Assembly: GCA_020852555.1 (NCBI GenBank)
Contig: JADZAQ010000180.1
Coordinates: forward strand, 1 to 57,079
DNA: 57,079 nucleotides
Direction of reading: 5' to 3'
Source of the DNA: Burkholderiales bacterium
GTDB taxonomy: Bacteria > Pseudomonadota > Gammaproteobacteria > Burkholderiales > Casimicrobiaceae
Notes under the pieces: generated by a model
What the model saw: the letters and a program-made list of their open reading frames with translations, nothing else
The model's database searches: none
Told to the model about the DNA's origin: nothing
Position numbers and translations under genes: made by a program
In this document: positions 17,941 to 26,232 of the stretch, one piece after another
Layout: every line of letters starts with the position of its first letter
Numbering within the stretch: the stretch's first letter is position 1

Positions 17941-18762
17941 TCAGGCGGCGGCGGACGCCTTGTAGATGTCGAGCCGCCACAGCGAGCGACCGCGGACCTG
18001 CTCGAAATCGATGACACCCCCGTCCTTCAGCTCGCTCAGCAACGCCAGGTGCTCGTTGAGTTCGGGGCTGAACGGCACGAGCTTGGACGCGAGCTTCTCG
18101 ACACGCTGCGGGAAATGGCGCTCGGCCGCGTCCAGGATGCGTCGGACATTGGATAGGCTCAGCACCGGGAAATACAGCGCGCCACCGGGATCGAGGTGCG
18201 CGCCCGCCTCGGCGAGCATTTGTACCGCGAGGTCGGCGCCATCGGCGCCCCCGAGAGGAACGCCGTCGGGGAACCACGAGCTCTTCCTCGCGACGACTTC
18301 CGCGACGCCCGAGACGTCGTCGACGATGACGTCGAAGCGCCGGCCACCGAACGGCGCGAAGAGACTCCCCGTGACCACTTCGACCCGATCCGCGAGGCCA
18401 TTGACGAGCACGTTACGCCGCGTGAGGTCACAGGCGTGCGGCATCACGTCGGAGGCGACCACCCGCGCCGCGCCGGCCATGGCGAGCGCGATGGCGATGG
18501 GGCCCGAACCGCAGCCGAGGTCGAGCGCGGTCTTGCCCGCAACGCCGCCCGCCAGCACCTGCTCCAGGAGCAAGCGCGTGGTCAGCGTCGGCCGGAACAC
18601 CCCGGGTGCCTGCGCGAGCTTCATCGCGAGGCCGCAGACGAGGTACGGCTCCACCTCGCCGCCCGCGGCAATCGGTTCCAAGCAGTCTCCAGACGACACT
18701 GGGGTCACCACGTATCCTTTCTCCACCGCTCTCGCCGCCGCGCCGCTGCGGAATGCCGGCAT
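17941..18762 (-). CDS. class I methyltransferase, MTS-like
   Basis: 273-residue predicted SAM-dependent methyltransferase. Motif I is TALDLGCGSGPIAIALAMAG and the following acidic strand is ARVVASDVMPHACDLTRRNV. The position held by NPPY in N6-adenine or glutamine methyltransferases reads VDDVSGVAE here, so those substrates are unlikely. The N-terminus (GYVVTPVSSGDCLEPIAAGG) resembles a substrate-recognition lead-in. No partner gene is on the same strand; it is convergent with the FabZ-like gene, 34 bp between stops, and lies upstream of rpfC in the opposite direction. Substrate unknown. Confidence 0.78.
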   Translation of the reverse strand: MPAFRSGAAARAVEKGYVVTPVSSGDCLEPIAAGGEVEPYLVCGLAMKLAQAPGVFRPTLTTRLLLEQVLAGGVAGKTALDLGCGSGPIAIALAMAGAARVVASDVMPHACDLTRRNVLVNGLADRVEVVTGSLFAPFGGRRFDVIVDDVSGVAEVVARKSSWFPDGVPLGGADGADLAVQMLAEAGAHLDPGGALYFPVLSLSNVRRILDAAERHFPQRVEKLASKLVPFSPELNEHLALLSELKDGGVIDFEQVRGRSLWRLDIYKASAAA

Positions 18763-18911
18763 CGTACGCTATCGCGATTGCGCCGGACGCGGCGCAACAA
18801 TTGGAGCATGCGCGCACCGCGATGAGCCGACGCGACCACGGGCGGCGTCGCCGTACTCCGGGGGCTCGCGATGCCAGACCAGGCGCGCGCCAGGGCCAGC
18901 CGCCCGCGAGG

Positions 18912-18927
18912 TGGCACAAATGCTGCT
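18912..18927 (+). promoter_or_regulatory. sigma-54 (-24/-12) promoter for rpfC-like gene
   Basis: TGGCACAAATGCTGCT matches the RpoN consensus TGGCAC-N5-TTGCW with one mismatch. The invariant GG (18913-18914) and GC (18925-18926) have the required 12-base offset. Transcription would begin near 18938, leaving about 47 bases before the ATG at 18985. It is intergenic and correctly oriented. A sigma-54 promoter requires an activator, which is not encoded beside it; PilR in this window is of that class but there is no evidence it acts here. Confidence 0.65.
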
Positions 18928-18984
18928 TAAGAGCGAGAATTGAAACTTCATCGCCAACCGGCACTTCGCCCCCGCGCACTCACC

Positions 18985-21540
18985 ATGCTGCTCGTCGCGC
19001 CGCTCAAAGCACGGCTTGCCGCTCGCCAGGACAGCGAGCACGAGCAGGCATTGCTCCGGATCGTCATCATCGGACTGGTCCTGGCCTACATGGCCGTCTT
19101 CCACGGCTGGGTGAACCGCTGGACCGATACCGATCTCCACATCGTTCGCGTCCTGAGCGGCTTTCTGGGCGTCGCCGTCGCGATCTTCTTCGCCATCTGC
19201 GTGGACCCCGCGCCGAACAAGCCGCGACGGATCGTCGGCATGGTCGCGGACGCAACGGGATGCACTTGGTACATGAGTGTCGCCGGCGACTACGGGTTCT
19301 TCGTCATAGGCATCTTTCTCTTCATCACGTTCGGCAATGGCTTCCGCTACGGACGAAGATACCTGTTTTTGTGCCAAGCGATGTGCGTCGCCGGGTTGAC
19401 GGGGGTTCTCCTCTTCGTTCCTTACTGGCAAGAGCGGCGTGTCGAGGGAGTCGGATTGCTCATTGCGCTGCTGGTCCTCCCCGTCTACGTGTCGACGTTG
19501 CTCAGGCGCATCCACGAGGCGCGGGCGCGTGCGGAGGAAGCCAACGTCGCGAAATCGACCTTCCTCGCCAACATGAGCCATGAGATCCGGACGCCGCTGA
19601 ATGGAATCGTCGGTGTCGTCGATCTCTTCGAGGCGACCGAACTTAGCGCGCAGCAAGAAGAACTGGCCCACCTGCTGCGCCACTCGGTCGCGGTATTGCG
19701 TTCGCTGGTCGACGACGTACTGGACATCAGCAAGATCGAAGCCGGCAAGGTCTCGGTGGAAGTGGAGAGTTTCGATCTCCACGCCACGATCGGAGGTCTC
19801 ATCGCGCTGCTGCGGCCGCACGCGCAGGAAAAGGGACTCGCTCTGCATGCTTCGATCGATCTCGAGATCGATTACCGGCTCAAAGGCGACCCGCACCACT
19901 TGCGCCAGGTGCTGCTCAATCTCCTTACCAACGCGATCAAATTCACCGAGCGGGGCGAAGTCGGTATCCATATCAGCCGCAAGCAGGAAACCAGCGAGGG
20001 GGTCACGGTCCGATTCGAGGTTCAGGACACCGGCGTCGGCATCCCCGAGCATGCGCTGACTCGCATCTTCGACCGCTTCGTGCAAGCTGATCAATCGACG
20101 ACAAGACGATTCGGGGGCAGCGGACTGGGGACGACGATTGCCAAGCAGTTGGTCGAGTTGATGGGTGGCGGTATCGGCGTGTCCAGCGTCGTCGGTGAGG
20201 GCTCGACCTTCTGGGTCGAACTGCCGTTCCTGCGCGACGTATCCGGGACGCATGCGGACGAGCCACCGACTGGCAAGCGCGGTCGCATCCTGGTCGTTGC
20301 CGACGAGGCTCGAGCACAGCTTGTCTTGCCGACGTTGAAGGCCATCGCCGAGTCTACGGAATGGGTCCGCCCGTCGGAGTCCTTCGGATCGACGCTCGAC
20401 GCGATGATCCGCTCGGGGGTCGAGTTTCGCGGCATCGTGGTCGCCGACAGCGTCGATACCGCGTGCTCCTGTTTCGCGGCGGCGATCCAGCGGCTTGGAA
20501 ACCGCACGCCGGCGCTGCTTCATGTTACGGATCGGGCGCTCACGGTCGTGGACAGCGCACGCATCAAGAGCATCCGGCAGGCTCACGTCTTAGCGCTTCC
20601 CGTCGATCCGAGGCTCGTTGTGAACGCGATTCACGCGGCAACGGCCAACGTAGCCAGCGTCGAAGACGAACGAGCCAACCTTGCCCAGGCGATCCGGCAA
20701 GCGCGGAGACGATTGCACATCCTGGTGGCTGACGACAATCAGACCAATCGCGCGATTCTCATCCGCCTCCTGGCGTCGGCCGGGCACACCGTCGTCGAGG
20801 CGACCGATGGCGAGCAGGCGCTGGATGTCTACGAACGTGACTCCCCCGACATGGTGCTGGTCGACTTCAACATGCCGCTCCGAAGCGGGCTCGAGGTTGT
20901 CAGCGCGATTCGAATGATGGAGTCGGTCGGACGGCATGCGCCGCTGATCGTGCTGTCCGCATCGGTGACGCCGGATACACGCCATCGTGCACTGGCTGCC
21001 GGCGCCGACGACTTCTTCGGCAAGCCACTCGAGGCGGCCGCGCTGATCCGAAGGATGGATGCGCTCGCTCGCGCGATACCGATCGACCGCCCGGCCCGCT
21101 CGAGCCCGCCTCCCACATCCCCGACGCACCGCGACGCCTTGGGCGCCCCCGCGCGGGTGCACGTGCCCGGTGCAGCCCGGGGCGGAAGTCTCGACTACGA
21201 GCGACTGCAAGAGATCGAAGAAATCTCCGGCGATCCCGAATTCATGGCAAGACTCCTGCGTGGCTTCGTCGCTGATTTTCGCGGACTGCAAGCGCGTCTC
21301 GAGACGGCCGTCGCGGGGAACGATGGCGCGGACATACCCGATATCCTTCATGCCATGAAGGGCGCGGCAGCCGGCGTGGGAGCGATGCACCTCGCGGATC
21401 TTTGCGATCCCACAAGAACCTCGGTCGGAGACGACGCGCCAGAAGCGCGCCAACTGGTGAGTCGTCTCCGTACCTCGATCACGCGCACCTTCGAGGAGTT
21501 GGATGCATATCTACACACGAGGCACCACGTATCGCTCTAG
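18985..21540 (+). CDS. rpfC: RpfC-like hybrid sensor histidine kinase (DSF receptor)
   Basis: 851-residue hybrid kinase, similar in layout to Xanthomonas RpfC, the receptor for diffusible signal factor. The N-terminus (LKARLAARQDSEHEQALLR) precedes about five membrane segments to residue 175. Then come HisKA with FLANMSHEIRTPLNGIVG (His199), an HATPase domain (NLLTNAIKF, DTGVGIP, FGGSGLG), a receiver-like domain at 433-555 that lacks the usual lysine, a full receiver (VADDN, Asp627 in LVDFNMP, Lys in FGKPL) and a C-terminal HPt domain (ILHAMKGAAAGVGA, His789). Xanthomonas RpfC is about 726 residues, so the extra receiver explains the length. TTG 18940 is an alternative start, but the predicted sigma-54 start point favours ATG 18985. 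The rpfF-like gene is convergent, 32 bp away. No rpfG is in the window. Confidence 0.88.
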   Translation: MLLVAPLKARLAARQDSEHEQALLRIVIIGLVLAYMAVFHGWVNRWTDTDLHIVRVLSGFLGVAVAIFFAICVDPAPNKPRRIVGMVADATGCTWYMSVAGDYGFFVIGIFLFITFGNGFRYGRRYLFLCQAMCVAGLTGVLLFVPYWQERRVEGVGLLIALLVLPVYVSTLLRRIHEARARAEEANVAKSTFLANMSHEIRTPLNGIVGVVDLFEATELSAQQEELAHLLRHSVAVLRSLVDDVLDISKIEAGKVSVEVESFDLHATIGGLIALLRPHAQEKGLALHASIDLEIDYRLKGDPHHLRQVLLNLLTNAIKFTERGEVGIHISRKQETSEGVTVRFEVQDTGVGIPEHALTRIFDRFVQADQSTTRRFGGSGLGTTIAKQLVELMGGGIGVSSVVGEGSTFWVELPFLRDVSGTHADEPPTGKRGRILVVADEARAQLVLPTLKAIAESTEWVRPSESFGSTLDAMIRSGVEFRGIVVADSVDTACSCFAAAIQRLGNRTPALLHVTDRALTVVDSARIKSIRQAHVLALPVDPRLVVNAIHAATANVASVEDERANLAQAIRQARRRLHILVADDNQTNRAILIRLLASAGHTVVEATDGEQALDVYERDSPDMVLVDFNMPLRSGLEVVSAIRMMESVGRHAPLIVLSASVTPDTRHRALAAGADDFFGKPLEAAALIRRMDALARAIPIDRPARSSPPPTSPTHRDALGAPARVHVPGAARGGSLDYERLQEIEEISGDPEFMARLLRGFVADFRGLQARLETAVAGNDGADIPDILHAMKGAAAGVGAMHLADLCDPTRTSVGDDAPEARQLVSRLRTSITRTFEELDAYLHTRHHVSL

Positions 21541-21572
21541 CCGTCGGTCGGGCTCCACCGCCGGCGCCAATG

Positions 21573-22496
21573 TCACTGGTTCGCAGCTTCGATTTCCAGA
21601 AACGGCTCACTCTCGGCAAATTTCGCAGCGCTCGCTGTCTTGTCCTGTGCTCGCGCCAGACGCGCCATCATCCGCAAGTCTCGATGCTCGAGGGCAAGCG
21701 CCGCATCGACCCAAATATCGACCACCGCCTGCATCTCGGCGAGGCTGACGGGCTGGCAGACCCGCTTCGCTTGGGACACCGCGCGATACGCATTGCGCCG
21801 GCGCTGCCGGGTGCGGATCGAGTGATTGACGGCCTCCAGGCCTTGTCCGTCGGCAACCACTTCGTCGACGACGTGCAACTCGTGCATCTCGCGAGCGGTG
21901 AACACGCGGCCGCTCATGATGAGGTCCTCGGCCTTGGTTATGCCGATCCGGCGACTCAGTAGCGTCAGTGCGCCCATCCCCGGGAACATGTTGAACAGCA
22001 CCTCGGGGAAAGAGAACGTGGCGCTGGCTTCGGCGACGATGTACTCGCTCGCGAGCGCACACTCGAAGCCACCACCGAATGCCTTTCCCTGCACCAACGA
22101 GTACGTGACGATCCGGGCGTCATAGCCACTGATCCGCCGATGCATGTTCTCGATGCAGGCATGCGCGTAGGCGTGCAGGCGAGGCCGATTCTTCTGGATG
22201 ATCTCCTGCACGAAAAACTCGAGGTCGCCGCCCAGATTGAACACGCCGGGGAAGCGGCTCCCGAACACCGCGTTCTCAATCTTGTGCTCCCGGCCGTGAT
22301 GAAGGAACCACCCACCGTGTTTCTGAATCGCCCCTTCGAACTGCATGCTCTCGTGGAGCAGTGCCGCGTTGAAGCATGGTCTGGGTGCTGGCTTCATCCA
22401 CCAGTAGAGGGTGGAGGTGGTCGGATCGAAATCCACTTCCGCCTGACGAAGCGTGGCGGGATCGGCGTAACTGGGAAGTCCAGCGACTGCATTCAT
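21573..22496 (-). CDS. rpfF: RpfF-like DSF signal synthase (crotonase family)
   Basis: 307-residue crotonase-fold enzyme resembling RpfF, which makes cis-2-unsaturated fatty-acid signals from 3-hydroxyacyl-ACP by dehydration and thioester release. The two catalytic glutamates of RpfF are recognisable: Glu145 in GGGFECALAS and Glu165 in FSFPEVLFNMFPGMGA, exactly 20 residues apart as in Xanthomonas RpfF. FNLGGDLEFF supplies the oxyanion-hole region. ATG 22496 gives MNAVAGLPSY; upstream open frame has no match. It faces the RpfC-like kinase tail to tail, the arrangement I recall for Xanthomonas rpfF and rpfGHC. Which chain is made cannot be told from sequence. Confidence 0.88.
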   Translation of the reverse strand: MNAVAGLPSYADPATLRQAEVDFDPTTSTLYWWMKPAPRPCFNAALLHESMQFEGAIQKHGGWFLHHGREHKIENAVFGSRFPGVFNLGGDLEFFVQEIIQKNRPRLHAYAHACIENMHRRISGYDARIVTYSLVQGKAFGGGFECALASEYIVAEASATFSFPEVLFNMFPGMGALTLLSRRIGITKAEDLIMSGRVFTAREMHELHVVDEVVADGQGLEAVNHSIRTRQRRRNAYRAVSQAKRVCQPVSLAEMQAVVDIWVDAALALEHRDLRMMARLARAQDKTASAAKFAESEPFLEIEAANQ

Positions 22497-22632
22497 GATT
22501 CGGCCTCCAGGCGACGGGTGTACGGGACAGGTTGGATGCGACTCCGGACGAGATTGTGGCGCACAAGTTGGCCGATGGCTACCGGGATTCGCGGCGCATG
22601 GCGTCCAGAGCAACGGCAGTAACGTTGCCGTG

Positions 22633-22664
22633 GTCTATATGTAGACTACAACACAACTCTTGTG
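22633..22664. promoter_or_regulatory. paired palindromes upstream of rpfF
   Basis: The 212-base gap between bpt and rpfF holds an AT-richer patch with three short dyads: GTCTA/TAGAC around TATG (22633-22646), TGTAG-A-CTACA (22640-22650) and CACAA-CTC-TTGTG (22652-22664). They lie about 140-170 bases upstream of the rpfF ATG and could bind a regulator or fold in RNA after bpt. The rest of the gap shows nothing recognisable. Confidence 0.35.
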
Positions 22665-22708
22665 ATCGATCGGGGGATACGCAACCGCCACCCCCGCCGC
22701 CACCCCCG

Positions 22709-23428
22709 TTACAACCGCACCCACTCTCCGCCGCGCAGGCCCTCGATCGCGTGAAAGGTCGCCTTGTAGGCCATCTTCCGGCTCTCGGCGATCCAGTAGC
22801 CGAGGTAGAGATACTGCAGGCCCAGCTCGCGGCAACGCTCGATCTGCCAGAGCACGTTGTAGGTGCCGAAGCTCGTCCCGGTCAAGGTCGGCTCGAAAAA
22901 CGTGTAGACCGACGACAGGCCGTCGACCAGGCGATCGACGAGGCTCACCATGCGCAGCTCGCGACCCTCGCGGAACTCGTAGAGGTCGGTGTCGACGTTG
23001 CTGTGCAGGAGGAAGTGCCGGTACTGCTCGCGGCTGTCGTGGTCCATGCCGCCGCCGGGATGCCGCAGCCGCTGGTAGCGCAGGTACAGCGCGTAATGCT
23101 CGGTGTCGTAGGCGAGTTCGCGGCGGGTGACGCGCAGCTCGGTGCAGCGGCGGGCGATCTTGCGCTGGGTCCGGCTCGCTTCGAAGGCGGCGACCGGGAT
23201 GCGCACCGGCACGCAGGCCCGGCAATGATCGCAATAGGGCCGATAGGTGAAGGCGCCGCTGCGCCGGAAGCCGAAGCGAACGAGCTCGCTGTACACGCGG
23301 GCATCGATGAGATGGCTCGGCGTCGCCACCTGCGAGCGGGCCACCCGGTCGGGGAGGTAGCTGCAGGGATAAGGCGCGGTCGCGTAGAACTGCAGCGACG
23401 CGAGCGGAAGATCGTTGAGCTTGCTCAC
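22709..23428 (-). CDS. bpt: aspartate/glutamate leucyltransferase (bacterial Ate1 homologue)
   Basis: 239-residue aminoacyl-tRNA-protein transferase adding leucine to N-terminal Asp or Glu, a step of the bacterial N-degron pathway. The N-terminal Cys motif is visible as PCSYLP plus [16 protein letters not shown], and the C-terminal GNAT-like fold includes [20 protein letters not shown] and [15 protein letters not shown]. The start is GTG 23428, which overlaps the aat stop (GTGA), so the two transferases are translationally coupled. Length matches the family only with this start. Confidence 0.93.
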   Translation of the reverse strand: MSKLNDLPLASLQFYATAPYPCSYLPDRVARSQVATPSHLIDARVYSELVRFGFRRSGAFTYRPYCDHCRACVPVRIPVAAFEASRTQRKIARRCTELRVTRRELAYDTEHYALYLRYQRLRHPGGGMDHDSREQYRHFLLHSNVDTDLYEFREGRELRMVSLVDRLVDGLSSVYTFFEPTLTGTSFGTYNVLWQIERCRELGLQYLYLGYWIAESRKMAYKATFHAIEGLRGGEWVRL

Positions 23429-24147
23429 GCAGTCGATGACACGCCCCGGCCCGCATCCTGTGGGTCGAGGTGCCAACCCGGCGGGGGGTCGTCGCAGTGT
23501 ACCAATTCGGCGAGAAGCCCCGCAAACCGCTCGCGCGGGATCGGCCGCGCCCCGAGCGAGGCGAGATGCGCGGTTTCCTGCTGGCAGTCGATCGCGATCA
23601 CGCCGAGCCGCCGCAAGCGCGCGACGAGCGCCACCAGCGCGACCTTGGAGGCGTCGGGCTCGCAGGCGAACATCGATTCGCCGAAGAACACCCGGCCGAG
23701 CGCGAGCCCGTAGAGGCCGCCGACCAGTTCACCGCCGCGCCAGGTCTCGACGCTGTGGCCGTAACCCAGGCGGTGCAATCGTTCGTAGGCGTCGATCATC
23801 TCCGGCGTGATCCACGTCCCCGCCTGGCCGCCGCGCGGCGTCCGGGCGCACGCCGTCACCACCGCGCGAAACGCGGTATCGATACGCACCTCGAAGCGCT
23901 CGCTGCGCACCCGGCGGCGCAGCGACCGAGACACGCGCAACTCGTCGACGAAGAGGACCATCCGCGGATCGGGGCTCCACCAGAGGATCGGCTGCCCCTG
24001 CGAATACCACGGGTAGATGCCGCGGCGGTAGGCATCGACGAGCCGCCGCGGCGCGAGGTCCCCGCCCACGGCGAGCAGCCCGTTCGGGTCGGCGAGTGCT
24101 GCGGACACCGGCGGAAACGGCGTACGCGCGTGCAGCCAGGCGATCAT
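23425..24147 (-). CDS. aat: leucyl/phenylalanyl-tRNA--protein transferase
   Basis: 240-residue L/F-transferase adding Leu or Phe to proteins with N-terminal Lys or Arg, marking them for ClpS/ClpAP. Typical family blocks: [69 protein letters not shown] and [24 protein letters not shown] 24147 (MIAWLHART) is preferred; ATG 24156 adds three residues. It is the first gene of an aat-bpt pair. ClpS and ClpA are not in this window. Confidence 0.95.
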   Translation of the reverse strand: MIAWLHARTPFPPVSAALADPNGLLAVGGDLAPRRLVDAYRRGIYPWYSQGQPILWWSPDPRMVLFVDELRVSRSLRRRVRSERFEVRIDTAFRAVVTACARTPRGGQAGTWITPEMIDAYERLHRLGYGHSVETWRGGELVGGLYGLALGRVFFGESMFACEPDASKVALVALVARLRRLGVIAIDCQQETAHLASLGARPIPRERFAGLLAELVHCDDPPPGWHLDPQDAGRGVSSTA

Positions 24148-24207
24148 GCCGCGCATCGTAACGCGGGCCGCGCCCGGCCACGGACGGGCGGCCGCATCGG
24201 CATCCGG

Positions 24208-24213
24208 TAGAAT
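24208..24213 (+). promoter_or_regulatory. -10 box upstream of tRNA-Arg
   Basis: TAGAAT lies about 88 bases before the tRNA in the 144-base gap after aat. It is the only promoter-like string in this GC-rich gap. No obvious -35 box. Confidence 0.35.
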
Positions 24214-24300
24214 GCGCGCAACTCATGCTCGCCGTCGCCGCGCGTCGAGGTCCGGCACGCGGGCTGCGGCGCGGCGCCGCCGCGACGCGGCGCGCCACGT

Positions 24301-24376
24301 GCCCCGGTAGCTCAGTGGATAGAGCAGCCCCCTCCTAAGGGGCAGGTCACACGTTCGATTCGTGTTCGGGGCGCCA
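24301..24376 (+). tRNA. tRNA-Arg(CCU)
   Basis: A full cloverleaf can be drawn: acceptor GCCCCGG pairing with TCGGGGC (one G-T), D arm GCTCAGTGGATAGAGC, anticodon stem GCCCC/GGGGC with loop CTCCTAA, T arm ACACG-TTCGATT-CGTGT, and an encoded GCCA end. Anticodon CCT decodes AGG. The M61 peptidase gene begins about 20 bases downstream, and no integrated element or duplicated tRNA end follows. Confidence 0.97.
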
Positions 24377-24396
24377 CTCCCTTCGTGAGGTCTCGC

Positions 24397-26232
24397 TTGG
24401 CCACCCCTACGCCCGTCCGTTACCGCATCGCCGCGCTCGATGCTCCCGCGCATCTTTTCGAGGTGAGCGTCACCGTCGACGATCCCGACGCCGCGGGGCA
24501 GATCTTCGTCCTGCCGACCTGGGTGCCGGGCAGCTATCTCATCCGTGAATTCGCGCGTCACTTCGTGACCATCGTCGCCCGCGATGCGAAGGGTCCGCTG
24601 GCCATCCGCAAGACCGCCAAGGACCGCTGGAAGGCGGCACCGGCCACCGGCCCGCTGACCGTCACCGCGCAGGTCTACGCGTACGACCTGTCGGTGCGCG
24701 CGGCATACCTGGACGGCACGCGCGCCTACTTCAACGGCGCCGCCGTGTTTCTCTGCCCGCAGGGTCGCGCCGACCTCCCCTGCACCGTCGATCTCGTCGC
24801 GCCAACCAACGCGGCTGCCGGCACGTGGCGAGTGGCGACGACGCTCACCCGCGTCGATGCGCCGGCGTACGGCTTCGGGCGCTACGGCGCCACCAGCTAC
24901 GACGAACTCATCGACCATCCGGTCGAAGTGGGCGACTTCGCGCTCGCGCAGTTCACCGCGGGCGGCGTGCCCCACGAGATCGCGCTCACCGGCCGGCACA
25001 CGGCCGATCTCACCCGCGTCGGCCACGATCTCGCCCGCGTCTGCCAGTGGCAGATCGATCTCTTCGGCGAAGCCCCCTTCGAGCGCTACCTGTTCCAGGT
25101 GACCGCCGTCGGCGAGGGCTACGGCGGACTCGAGCATCGGTCGAGTACGAGCCTGCTATGTCGCCGCGATCAGCTCCCGCGCGCGGGGGACCCGGAGATC
25201 GACGACGATTACCTCGGCTTCCTCGGCCTCGCCAGCCACGAGTACTTCCACGCGTGGAACGTGAAGCGGATCAAGCCGGCGGCCTTCCTCCCCTACGACC
25301 TCGCCCGCGAGGCGTACACGCGCCAGCTCTGGGCGTTCGAGGGTTTCACCTCGTATTACGACGATCTTGCCCTGGTGCGCAGCGGCGTGATTCCGCCCGA
25401 GCGCTACCTCGAACTGGTCGGCCGCACGATCACCAGCGTGCTGCGCGGTCCGGGTCGCACCGTGCAAAGCGTCGCCGAATCGAGCTTCGATGCGTGGATC
25501 AAGTACTACCGGCAGGACGAGAACGCGCCCAATGCCGTGGTGAGCTACTACGCCAAGGGCTCGCTCGTGGGGTTGGCGCTCGACCTGACGCTGCGCGCGA
25601 CCGGCCGCGCGTCGCTCGACGACCTGATGCGCGCGCTGTGGGCGCGCTGCGGCCGCCCGGGGGTCGGCGTCCCCGAGGATGCGATCGCGAGACTCGCCAG
25701 TGAGCTTGCCGGGCGCGATCTGTCCGACTTCTTCAGCCGCTACGTCGACGGCACCGACGACCCGCCTCTCGCCGAACTCCTTGCGTCGTTGGGCGTTACG
25801 CTCGCGCTGCGCCCGGCCAGCGGAGCGCAGGATCGCGGCGGCAAGCCGGCGAGCGGCTCGTTGCCGCGCAGTTCCCTGGGCGCCCGCGTAGGCGCCGACC
25901 AGAAGCTCGCGGCCGTCGTGCGTACCGGCGCAGCCGCTCGCGCCGGGCTGTCGGCCAACGACGTGCTGGTGGCGGTCGCCGGCCTCAAGGCGACCTCCGA
26001 GCGGATTGCCACCCTCCTCGCCCGGTGCGCGCCCGGCGAGACGATCACCGTCGCTGCCTTCCGCCGCGACGAGCTCATGACCTTCGAGGTCGCGCTCGAT
26101 GCGCCGCCCGCCGATACCTGCTGGCTCGCGATCGACCCCGACGCCGACGCGGCGGCGGTGGCGCGCCGTACCGCGTGGCTCGGCGCGCCGGGGGCAGCGG
26201 CACGCTGCCCTACAGCCGCAGCGCCGGATTGA
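24397..26232 (+). CDS. M61 family glycyl aminopeptidase-like metalloprotease with PDZ domain
   Basis: 611-residue protein of the M61 family. An N-terminal beta domain (LPTWVPGSYLIREFARHF) is followed by the zinc motif HEYFHAWNVKRIKP with the downstream Glu in LWAFEGFTSYYDDL, then YAKGSLVGLALDLTLR. A PDZ domain occupies roughly residues 500-570 (GAAARAGLSANDVLVAVAGL). No signal peptide is evident. TTG 24397 has GTGAGG six bases upstream; GTG 24385 is an alternative but would have the tRNA end as its leader. Its 3' end overlaps the convergent PEBP gene by 23 bp. Confidence 0.88.
   Translation: MATPTPVRYRIAALDAPAHLFEVSVTVDDPDAAGQIFVLPTWVPGSYLIREFARHFVTIVARDAKGPLAIRKTAKDRWKAAPATGPLTVTAQVYAYDLSVRAAYLDGTRAYFNGAAVFLCPQGRADLPCTVDLVAPTNAAAGTWRVATTLTRVDAPAYGFGRYGATSYDELIDHPVEVGDFALAQFTAGGVPHEIALTGRHTADLTRVGHDLARVCQWQIDLFGEAPFERYLFQVTAVGEGYGGLEHRSSTSLLCRRDQLPRAGDPEIDDDYLGFLGLASHEYFHAWNVKRIKPAAFLPYDLAREAYTRQLWAFEGFTSYYDDLALVRSGVIPPERYLELVGRTITSVLRGPGRTVQSVAESSFDAWIKYYRQDENAPNAVVSYYAKGSLVGLALDLTLRATGRASLDDLMRALWARCGRPGVGVPEDAIARLASELAGRDLSDFFSRYVDGTDDPPLAELLASLGVTLALRPASGAQDRGGKPASGSLPRSSLGARVGADQKLAAVVRTGAAARAGLSANDVLVAVAGLKATSERIATLLARCAPGETITVAAFRRDELMTFEVALDAPPADTCWLAIDPDADAAAVARRTAWLGAPGAAARCPTAAAPD

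Noticed and set aside
18940-18984. TTG 18940 as rpfC start
   Set aside because: It would begin at the predicted sigma-54 transcript start, and the added residues (MKLHRQPALRPRAL) do not fit the RpfC N-terminus. Kept only as an alternative.
24301-24376. tRNA-Arg as an integration site for a mobile island
   Set aside because: No integrase, no repeated tRNA 3' end and ordinary housekeeping genes downstream.
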